Shown: positions 7,857 through 13,247 of the stretch, in pieces
Layout: each line of letters opens with the position of its first letter
Position numbering within the stretch: position 1 is the first letter of the stretch
Source: Agathobacter sp.
GTDB taxonomy: Bacteria > Bacillota_A > Clostridia > Lachnospirales > Lachnospiraceae
DNA: 13,247 nt
Reading direction: 5' to 3'
NCBI GenBank assembly: GCA_017936725.1
Contig: JAGBEZ010000129.1
Coordinates: forward strand, 1 to 13,247
Program-made: the position numbers and the translations under genes
The notes under the pieces: generated by a model
Seen by the model: the letters and a program-made list of their open reading frames with translations, nothing else
Databases searched by the model: none
Told to the model about the DNA's origin: nothing

Positions 7857-8022
7857 GAGACGCTCTGCACAATATTCGCAGAAGAAGTTCTACTTCGTAG
7901 AACACAGTTGCAAGCAACTGCTTCTGCTCACATTGTTGCGTTCCGCCAATCGAAAACACATGAAAGCTGTTTATGCAAGTAAGACTTGCAAACCGCTTTC
8001 TGTGTTTTCGGCAGATCGTCTC
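7857..8022. repeat. 166-bp multi-branched palindromic element (MITE/REP-like DNA or structured RNA)
   Basis: Almost every base falls into nested perfect stems. The outer closing stem is GAGACG (7857-7862) with CGTCTC (8017-8022), then CTGC (7865-7868) with GCAG (8011-8014). Branch A has ACAAT (7869-7873) with ATTGT (7932-7936) and GCAGAAG (7878-7884) with CTTCTGC (7921-7927). Branch A encloses two hairpins: GTTCTAC/GTAGAAC (7887-7903) and CAGTTG/CAACTG (7905-7920). Branch B has CGAAAACACA (7951-7960) with TGTGTTTTCG (8001-8010) and GAAAGC (7962-7967) with GCTTTC (7995-8000), capped by TGCAAGT/ACTTGCA (7974-7990). It starts 5 bases after the mutS2 stop and ends 11 bases before the AGGAGG of the regulator gene. 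No U-run follows it on either strand, so it is not a simple terminator. Short frames through it are by-products of the symmetry. The structure is seen directly; the nature of the element is inferred. Confidence 0.75.
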
Positions 8023-8027
8023 TTGTA

Positions 8028-10403
8028 TCATCTGAATTCCACTATCGTTACACCAGCATCGCCTTCACCAAACTCTGCCAGTTTGTAACTTTTGATATAA
8101 TTCTGGCGTTTCAAGTGCTGGTGTACGGCGTCACGGAGTGCACCGGTTCCCTTTCCGTGTACGATACGTATGGATGGAAGGTGTGCGATATAAGCGTCGT
8201 CCAGATATTTATCCAACTTTGCAATCGCTTCATCGGCACGCATACCGATGAGTTTGATTTCTGTAGAAGCAGTTGCAGATTTGCTCATTTTCAGTTTGCT
8301 TGCACTGCCGCCATATTTCTTGGTTGGAGAAAGTACATCTTCGTCCATAAGAATCAAGTCGCTGATATTTACCTGTGAACGTAAAATGCCCATTTGTACG
8401 AAAAGATTACCTTTGGCGTCAGGAAGCGTGTGTACGGTACCCTTTAGGTTCATAGAAAGAACTTTTACAGTATCACCAATGCGAAGTTTCTTTGGTGCCT
8501 TGTGGTTGACTTCCTGTTTCTGGATGCTGGTAAGTTTCTTTTCTTTTTCCGACATCTTATTGCGAAGGTTAGTACGCTCTTTTTCCATCTGGCTCATGTC
8601 GCCAAGCCCCTGACCGTACTTGTTGAAGTTTCGGATGGTTTCGTCGGCGAGGTCTTTTGCCTCTTTGATAATCTTAAGCGCTTCTTCATTTGCTTCGCGA
8701 AGAATCTTTTCTTTGGATTTATCCAGACGTTCGTGTTTGCTTTCTAATTTTTTCTTTAAATCTTCAATTTCAGATTTGTATTGAATAATCTGTTGTTGTT
8801 CTTTTTCGATAGTGATTCGACTTGCTTCCAAATTCGAAAGGACGTCTTCAAATTCGACATCTTTTTTGTTCAGTCGTGTTTTGGCGTCTTCGATGACAGA
8901 GTTATCCAATCCAAGTTTCGACGAAATGGCAAAAGCATTACTCTTGCCCGGAATACCGATGAGAAGTCGATAGGTAGGGCTTAAGGTTTCGACGTCAAAT
9001 TCACAGGAAGCATTTTCGATACCTTCGGTTGTGAGGGCATATACCTTTAGCTCGCTGTAGTGCGTGGTTGCCATGGTGATGGTCCCGTACAGATGGAGTT
9101 TGTGCAAAATAGAAATTGCCAAAGCCGCACCTTCGGTTGGGTCTGTTCCTGCACACAATTCATCGAAAAGGACGAGGCTTTTGTTGTTTGCCTTTTCTAA
9201 GATTTTCACGATATTTACCATGTGAGAAGAGAAGGTACTGAGGCTCTGCTCAATACTTTGCTCGTCACCGATGTCTGCAAATACTTCTTCAAAAATTGCA
9301 AGCTCAGATCGGTCGCCAGCAGGAATGTGAAGACCTGACTGTCCCATAAGTGTCAATAAACCAACGGTCTTTAAACTAACAGTTTTACCGCCTGTATTTG
9401 GACCAGTAACGATAAGCTGCTTGAATTTATCACCGAGATAGACATCAATCGGCACCACCTTTTTTGGATTCAGCAATGGATGGCGTCCCTTTCGAATGTT
9501 GATATAGCCACGTTCGTTAAAAAAAGGTGCAACGCCATTATAGGATTTTGCCAAAGCTGCTTTTGCAAAGATAAAGTCTAATTCCGACAAAACGGTCCAG
9601 TTGTTGGCAAGCGCCATTTCATATCCAGCTACCATTTCGCTCAGTTTGGCTAAAATGATATTGATTTCCTCTTTTTCTTTGATAAAGAGTTCTTTTAATT
9701 CATTGTTTAAGTTTACAACAGCCATTGGCTCGATAAAAACCGTAGAGCCCGAAGAGGACTGGTCGTGTACCATGCCTGGAACCTGTGACTTATTGCTCGC
9801 CTTAACAGGCAGACAGTAACGTCCGTCGCGCATGGTAACTACAGTATCCTGCAGGTAGTCTCTCGTGGTCGCATTGTTCATAAGTGAAGAAAGCTGCGCG
9901 TGGATGCGGTCATTCATGCCACGGATGGCTTTTCGGATTTTAAAAAGCGCAGGACTCGCATCATCTGCGATTTCTTCCACACCTAAGATACAGCGTTTGA
10001 TTTCGTCGTGTAATGGCGTAAGGGGCTCAATCTGAGAAAAGAAAACCGTTAAAGAGTCTGTCTTTTCCTCTGCGCGATCGGAACGGTCATAGGATTTGGC
10101 GCGCTTTGCAACTTCCAAAAGGGAACTGATTTGCAACAGTTCAATCGTATTTAATGAGCCACCAATGGAAAGTCGTTTCAGGGAGCCGTTGATATTGTGC
10201 AATCCCGCAAAGGAAAGCTGTTGGCTTTTGTAGATGCGGCTTAAGGCATCGGCTGTGGTTTCCTGTAAATGATTGATTTCATTTAAATCAGTTGATGGAA
10301 CTAATTCCTGGATTCTCCTTTTGGTTTCTGGTGCAGCGGCATAGTTTGCCAGCTGTTCTAAGATTTTATAATATTCTAAGGTTTTAAAAACTTTCTGATT
10401 CAT
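8028..10403 (-). CDS. mutS2: MutS2: MutS-family ATPase with C-terminal Smr domain
   Basis: The protein is 791 residues, close to the usual MutS2 length (about 785). It lacks the mismatch-recognition domain of MutS. Core/clamp helices occupy about 1-310. The ATPase has Walker A GPNTGGKT (334-341), DEQSIEQSLSTFSSHM (380-395), Walker B LVLFDE (410-415) and THYSE (447-451). A charged coiled coil lies at about 515-630, a KOW-like segment at about 638-685, and the Smr domain at about 714-791 with HGKGTGALR (749-757). MutS2 acts on branched DNA and, in Bacillus, on collided ribosomes. The Smr LDLR motif is altered here (EIKLIGMR, 715-722). The frame is open back to 10535, but the ATG at 10403 is chosen because MNQKVFKTLEYYKILEQL matches the family N-terminus and AGAGG lies five bases before it. 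Confidence 0.95.
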   Translation of the reverse strand: MNQKVFKTLEYYKILEQLANYAAAPETKRRIQELVPSTDLNEINHLQETTADALSRIYKSQQLSFAGLHNINGSLKRLSIGGSLNTIELLQISSLLEVAKRAKSYDRSDRAEEKTDSLTVFFSQIEPLTPLHDEIKRCILGVEEIADDASPALFKIRKAIRGMNDRIHAQLSSLMNNATTRDYLQDTVVTMRDGRYCLPVKASNKSQVPGMVHDQSSSGSTVFIEPMAVVNLNNELKELFIKEKEEINIILAKLSEMVAGYEMALANNWTVLSELDFIFAKAALAKSYNGVAPFFNERGYINIRKGRHPLLNPKKVVPIDVYLGDKFKQLIVTGPNTGGKTVSLKTVGLLTLMGQSGLHIPAGDRSELAIFEEVFADIGDEQSIEQSLSTFSSHMVNIVKILEKANNKSLVLFDELCAGTDPTEGAALAISILHKLHLYGTITMATTHYSELKVYALTTEGIENASCEFDVETLSPTYRLLIGIPGKSNAFAISSKLGLDNSVIEDAKTRLNKKDVEFEDVLSNLEASRITIEKEQQQIIQYKSEIEDLKKKLESKHERLDKSKEKILREANEEALKIIKEAKDLADETIRNFNKYGQGLGDMSQMEKERTNLRNKMSEKEKKLTSIQKQEVNHKAPKKLRIGDTVKVLSMNLKGTVHTLPDAKGNLFVQMGILRSQVNISDLILMDEDVLSPTKKYGGSASKLKMSKSATASTEIKLIGMRADEAIAKLDKYLDDAYIAHLPSIRIVHGKGTGALRDAVHQHLKRQNYIKSYKLAEFGEGDAGVTIVEFR

Positions 10404-10421
10404 AGATACCTCTGTTTTCAT

Positions 10422-10444
10422 CCACTTTGCAAATGTGCAAGTGG
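10422..10444 (-). other. Stem-loop in the mutS2 5' leader
   Basis: CCACTTTGCA (10422-10431) pairs with TGCAAGTGG (10436-10444), giving nine pairs with one bulged T around an AATG loop. It lies between the likely mutS2 promoter and its ribosome binding site, so it would be in the mRNA leader. A role in mRNA stability or protein binding is possible; none is shown. Confidence 0.45.
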
Positions 10445-10463
10445 GATATGCATAGATACATAT

Positions 10464-10492
10464 ATTATATCCTATAAAGCCGGTTTGGAAAA
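10464..10492 (-). promoter_or_regulatory. Candidate mutS2 promoter
   Basis: On the minus strand a perfect TATAAT lies at 10469-10464. With a 17-base spacer the -35 would be TTTTCC (10492-10487), a weak match. Transcription would start near 10457, giving a leader of about 54 bases that contains the 10422-10444 hairpin. The AT-rich context makes the call moderate. Confidence 0.45.
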
Positions 10493-10512
10493 GGAAAAAT
10501 ATGATATTGTTA

Positions 10513-10541
10513 TTGCAAGCACTCAAAAATGACAATATAAT
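10513..10541 (+). promoter_or_regulatory. Promoter for yhaM-rlmD
   Basis: TTGCAA (10513-10518), a 17-base spacer and a perfect TATAAT (10536-10541) predict a start near 10548 and a leader of about 72 bases before the yhaM ATG. It diverges from the mutS2 promoter about 45 bases away. Confidence 0.6.
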
Positions 10542-10619
10542 AGAATTGGTATATTTTTTGATGTATTACATGCAAGATGATAGGCGAAGTGAGATAAAAA
10601 CATATAAACAGGAGGCAGT

Positions 10620-11570
10620 ATGAAATATATAGAAAGTTTTCGTGAAGGAGACCGCATTAACGATGTCTACCTTTGCAAATTTAAACAGGCAGCACTAACA
10701 AAAGCAGGAAAGCCATATGATATCGTAATTTTACAGGATAAGACGGGCACCATTGATTCCAAAATCTGGGACCCAGGCTCTATTGGCATTGACGAATTTG
10801 CTGTTATGGATTATGTATACATCTCGGGGGATGTATCGATTTACAATGGAAATCCACAGCTTTCGATCAAGCGTGCACGCAAAGCAGACGAAGGCGAATA
10901 TGTCCCTAGTGACTATCTTCCAGTCAGTGAATATGACATTGACGGAATGTTTTTAGAATTAACAGGTTACATAAATTCAATTAAAAATCCATATTACAGC
11001 AAACTGCTACATGCATTTTTTGATAACGCAGCATTTGAGAAAAAGTTCAAATTCCACTCAGCAGCGAAAAGCGTACACCATGGATTTGTCGGCGGACTTT
11101 TAGAGCATACTTTGAGTGTAACGAGAAACTGTGATTTCTTTGCAAAGCAGTATTCGATTTTAAATCGCGACCTGCTCCTTACGGCTGCGATGTTTCACGA
11201 TTTAGGAAAACTCAAAGAACTTTCGACTTTCCCAGAAAACGATTACACCGACGCTGGAAATCTGCTTGGACACATCGTGATGGGCGTAGAAATGTTAAAT
11301 GACCAGATTCGCCAAATCGAAGGCTTTCCAGTTGTGCTGGCAAACGAACTCAAGCACTGTATCCTGGCACACCACGGAGAACTCGAATTCGGTTCACCAA
11401 AGAAACCAGCGCTCGTAGAGGCGCTTTGCCTTAGCTTCGCAGATAACTTAGATGCAAAGATGCAGACGATGAAGGAAATCTTTAATACAGTACCAGAAAA
11501 CAATCTGGAATGGCAGGGATATAATCGATTATTGGAAACAAATATTCGAAGAACAAGTTCTGGAGATTAA
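10620..11570 (+). CDS. yhaM: 3'-5' exoribonuclease YhaM (OB-fold plus HD domain)
   Basis: The protein is 316 residues, against 314 for Bacillus YhaM. The N-terminal OB-fold covers about 10-90 (IVILQDKTGTIDSKIWDP, then VYISGDVSIYNGNPQLSI). The HD phosphohydrolase-type domain covers about 145-285, with metal ligands visible as H154 region (VHHGFVGGLLEHT), H193-D194 (MFHDLGKLKE), H218, H251-H252 (LAHHGELEFGSPKKP) and D275 (FADNLDAK). YhaM is a manganese-dependent exonuclease that trims single-stranded RNA 3' ends in Firmicutes; this one should act in the cytoplasm in mRNA turnover. A strong AGGAGG lies just before the ATG. The next gene starts three bases after its stop, with its GGAG site inside the yhaM end, so the two form one transcript. 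Confidence 0.94.
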   Translation: MKYIESFREGDRINDVYLCKFKQAALTKAGKPYDIVILQDKTGTIDSKIWDPGSIGIDEFAVMDYVYISGDVSIYNGNPQLSIKRARKADEGEYVPSDYLPVSEYDIDGMFLELTGYINSIKNPYYSKLLHAFFDNAAFEKKFKFHSAAKSVHHGFVGGLLEHTLSVTRNCDFFAKQYSILNRDLLLTAAMFHDLGKLKELSTFPENDYTDAGNLLGHIVMGVEMLNDQIRQIEGFPVVLANELKHCILAHHGELEFGSPKKPALVEALCLSFADNLDAKMQTMKEIFNTVPENNLEWQGYNRLLETNIRRTSSGD

Positions 11571-11573
11571 TAA

Positions 11574-13031
11574 ATGAAAAAGAACGATATATTTGATTTA
11601 GAAATCACTGACATGGGGGTAGACGGAGAAGGCATCGGTCATTACGATGGCATGACCTTTTTCGTAAAAGATGCGCTCATTGGTGATGTGATTCGCGCTC
11701 GTGCGACAAAACTAAAAAAGAATTATGGATATGCAAGAGTGGAAGAGGTACTGACTCCTTCCACTTTTCGTGTTGAGCCAAAATGTCCGCATCACAGACG
11801 TTGCGGCGGATGTCAGATACAGGCACTTTCTTATGACAAACAGCTCGAATTTAAGCAGGAAAAAGTACGTGGAAATTTAATCCGCATCGGCGGTTTTTCT
11901 GCAGAAGAAATCGATGCAAAAATGCTTCCAATCGTCGGAATGGAAATACCATTCCGCTATCGCAACAAAGCACAGTTTCCAGTTGGATATGACAAAGAAG
12001 GAAACCTGGTTACAGGATTTTATGCAGCGCGTACCCATAGCATTATTCCAGTTGAGGATTGCCTTTTAGGAGTAGCAGAAAACGCGCCGGTTTTGGATGC
12101 GATAAAGACATGGATGCAGGCAAACGGAGTAAGTGCTTATAACGAAGAAACAGGAAAAGGACTTCTTCGCCATGTGCTCATTCGTTTCGGCTTTACTACA
12201 AAAGAAATTATGGTGTGTCTGATTATCAATGGACATAAACTACCAGCACAGGAGGATTTGATTTCTCGTTTGTCTGACATGGAAGGAATGACTTCAATTT
12301 CGATTAATCGTAATACGAAAAATACGAATGTAATTTTGGGTGATGTCACCGAGTGCATCTGGGGACAGGCCTTTATTACGGATTATATACATTTGAGAGA
12401 GACTGGCGATGCGTTAGTAGGCGATGAGAAGGAATTTTCCTTGTCCGACACAGCGGTGGCGTACCGTATTTCGCCTCAATCTTTCTATCAGGTAAATCCA
12501 GTGCAGACAGAAAAACTTTACAGCACAGCGCTTGATTACGCAGGTCTTACAGGTGAAGAATATGTCTGGGACCTCTACTGTGGCATCGGCACAATTTCGC
12601 TTTTCCTTGCACAGAAAGCAAAGAAGGTTTATGGTGTGGAAATCGTACCACAGGCCATCGAGGATGCAAAAAATAATGCAAAATTAAACGGCATTGAAAA
12701 CGCAGAATTCTTCGTGGGGAAGGCAGAAGAAGTGCTGCCAGAGTTTTATGAGAAATTAAAAGAGGGTGACGCGATGCTCACTCCGGATGTCATCGTCGTA
12801 GACCCACCAAGAAAAGGCTGCGACACCGCCTGCCTCGATACTATGCTTAAGATGCAGCCAAAGCGTATCGTGTATGTGAGTTGTGACTCCGCTACTTTGG
12901 CGAGGGATTTAAGAATTTTATGTGATGGGGGATATGAGATACAGAAGGTGAGAGCGTTCGACCAGTTTGCGCATACGGGGCACGTTGAGACGGTGGTTTG
13001 GATGCAGCATTGTGGTTTTGACAAGAAATAA
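11574..13031 (+). CDS. rlmD: 23S rRNA (uracil-C5)-methyltransferase, RumA/RlmD family
   Basis: This 485-residue SAM-dependent RNA methyltransferase has an N-terminal TRAM domain at about 1-62. Cysteines for a [4Fe-4S] cluster are C71, C77, C80 (CPHHRRCGGC) and C163. The Rossmann domain from about 300 has SAM motif DLYCGIGT (333-340) and E356, with DPPRKGC (410-416). The catalytic nucleophile is C437 in SCDSATLARD, and the general base is E472 in GHVETVVWM. All key residues are present. E. coli RlmD methylates U1939; the single Firmicute homologue (RlmCD) can modify both U747 and U1939, so the exact target here is not decided by sequence. GGAG at 11562-11565 supports the start. It is cotranscribed with yhaM and ends before a strong terminator. 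Confidence 0.93.
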   Translation: MKKNDIFDLEITDMGVDGEGIGHYDGMTFFVKDALIGDVIRARATKLKKNYGYARVEEVLTPSTFRVEPKCPHHRRCGGCQIQALSYDKQLEFKQEKVRGNLIRIGGFSAEEIDAKMLPIVGMEIPFRYRNKAQFPVGYDKEGNLVTGFYAARTHSIIPVEDCLLGVAENAPVLDAIKTWMQANGVSAYNEETGKGLLRHVLIRFGFTTKEIMVCLIINGHKLPAQEDLISRLSDMEGMTSISINRNTKNTNVILGDVTECIWGQAFITDYIHLRETGDALVGDEKEFSLSDTAVAYRISPQSFYQVNPVQTEKLYSTALDYAGLTGEEYVWDLYCGIGTISLFLAQKAKKVYGVEIVPQAIEDAKNNAKLNGIENAEFFVGKAEEVLPEFYEKLKEGDAMLTPDVIVVDPPRKGCDTACLDTMLKMQPKRIVYVSCDSATLARDLRILCDGGYEIQKVRAFDQFAHTGHVETVVWMQHCGFDKK

Positions 13032-13061
13032 GGTAGTTTAACCACAAGATGTTGTAGTTTG

Positions 13062-13109
13062 AGGGCAAAAATTGAGCAAAAAATCGTGCAATTTTTGCCC
13101 TATTTTTTT
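13062..13109 (+). terminator. Strong intrinsic terminator after rlmD
   Basis: AGGGCAAAAATTG (13062-13074) pairs perfectly with CAATTTTTGCCCT (13089-13101), a 13-bp stem around a 14-base loop. It is followed by a T-rich tract (13103-13109). It ends the yhaM-rlmD unit on the + strand; no comparable T-run follows it on the - strand. Confidence 0.93.
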
Positions 13110-13110
13110 A

Positions 13111-13139
13111 TTGATTAATGTAAAAAAACATGATAAAAT
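13111..13139 (+). promoter_or_regulatory. Extended -10 promoter for a gene beyond the right edge
   Basis: TTGATT (13111-13116), a 17-base spacer and TAAAAT (13134-13139), preceded by TG at 13131-13132, form a good sigma-A-type promoter directly behind the rlmD terminator. Transcription would start near 13146. Confidence 0.55.
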
Positions 13140-13156
13140 TCTTATATATTGTTTTG

Positions 13157-13195
13157 AGAGGAGGCTTACGTGTGTTAGTAATTGGTTTGAGATAG
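13157..13195 (+). other. Ribosome binding site with a seven-codon ORF (possible leader peptide or truncated start)
   Basis: AGAGGAGG (13157-13164) is a near-ideal ribosome binding site. Seven bases later a GTG (13172) opens the frame M/V-L-V-I-G-L-R and closes at TAG (13193-13195). An overlapping GTG at 13170 stops after two codons. Such a strong site before a seven-codon frame suggests either a leader peptide or a decayed gene start. The evidence is positional only. Confidence 0.3.
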
Positions 13196-13216
13196 TAATT
13201 GTAATTAGAGTAGTGG

Positions 13217-13234
13217 ATGCTAAGATTTTAGCAT
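13217..13234 (+). other. Small hairpin in the terminal leader region, attenuator-like
   Basis: ATGCTAA (13217-13223) pairs with TTAGCAT (13228-13234) around a GATT loop and is followed by TTATTTTGG. The stem is AT-rich and the U-tract interrupted, so termination would be weak. It lies 22 bases after the seven-codon ORF and the window ends 13 bases later, so its partner structures may be missing. Confidence 0.35.
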
Positions 13235-13247
13235 TTATTTTGGTGCA

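Noticed and set aside
7857..8022. Folded element as a simple intrinsic terminator for mutS2 or as an integron attC site
   Set aside because: No U-tract follows the structure on either strand. The many nested perfect stems do not show the attC pattern of imperfect R/L boxes, and there is no integrase or cassette array.
7849..8378. Small open frames through the folded element (7849-8031 minus, 7855-8088 plus, 7986-8378 plus)
   Set aside because: They exist because the palindromic sequence lacks stops on both strands. They have no ribosome binding sites, and the plus-strand ones run into mutS2 in antisense.
10404..10535. 44-codon N-terminal extension of mutS2 (open frame from 10535)
   Set aside because: The extension has no resemblance to MutS2, spans the likely mutS2 promoter and a leader hairpin, and lacks a good ribosome binding site. 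The ATG at 10403 has AGAGG before it and begins with the family-typical N-terminus.
13032..13061. Small imperfect stem ACAA/TTGT with AAC/GTT after rlmD
   Set aside because: It is short and mismatched, and the adjacent 13-bp terminator fully explains the 3' end.
1..13247. Mobile-element genes, phage genes, CRISPR arrays, tRNA or rRNA genes, defence systems
   Set aside because: None was found on reading both strands; every large open frame belongs to a known housekeeping or regulatory family.

Overview
The window looks like chromosomal DNA from a low-to-moderate GC Firmicute, most likely a Clostridia/Lachnospiraceae-type bacterium. This is inferred from AGGAGG-type ribosome binding sites, short intergenic gaps with TAATG/ATGA overlaps, and the presence of MutS2 with a Smr tail, YhaM and a RumA-type rRNA methyltransferase. 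The taxonomic call is an inference; no rRNA gene or species marker is present. Nearly all of the sequence is accounted for by eleven genes on both strands, one of them cut by the window edge. I see no transposase, tRNA, rRNA, CRISPR array or phage gene.

Left part (1-5677, + strand): a phosphate regulon. The 3' end of pstA is followed by pstB and phoU, which complete the high-affinity ABC phosphate importer and its regulator. A short gap carries an 11-bp periodic array of TGTAAA/TTTACA boxes overlapping a good extended -10 promoter, a candidate PhoP (Pho-box) site. Behind it come a Na+/phosphate cotransporter with its own PhoU-like tail, a PhoB/PhoP response regulator (1-base overlap with the transporter gene) and the PhoR sensor kinase. 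Together these genes sense, import and regulate phosphate. A strong 12-bp inverted repeat lies inside the first codons of phoR. A 10-bp stem terminator at 5645-5677 closes the cluster and probably serves both strands.

Middle part (5699-10403, - strand): transcribed leftward are mutS2, then an OmpR-family response regulator, then its sensor histidine kinase (ATGA overlap). The signal of this second two-component system is not evident. Between mutS2 and the regulator gene lies the most unusual object in the window: a 166-bp stretch (7857-8022) that folds almost completely into a closed, multi-branched set of perfect Watson-Crick stems. It is not explained by any gene and could be a dispersed palindromic (MITE/REP-like) element or a structured leader RNA.

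Right part (10404-13247, + strand): a divergent promoter region separates mutS2 from yhaM (3'-5' exoribonuclease) and a RumA/RlmD-type 23S rRNA uracil methyltransferase, which form a tight two-gene unit ending at a strong terminator (13062-13109). The last ~140 bases hold a good promoter, a strong ribosome binding site in front of a seven-codon ORF, and a short hairpin. This looks like the leader of a gene beyond the window. Most genes here are ordinary housekeeping or regulatory genes; the unexplained signals are in the non-coding and structured DNA.
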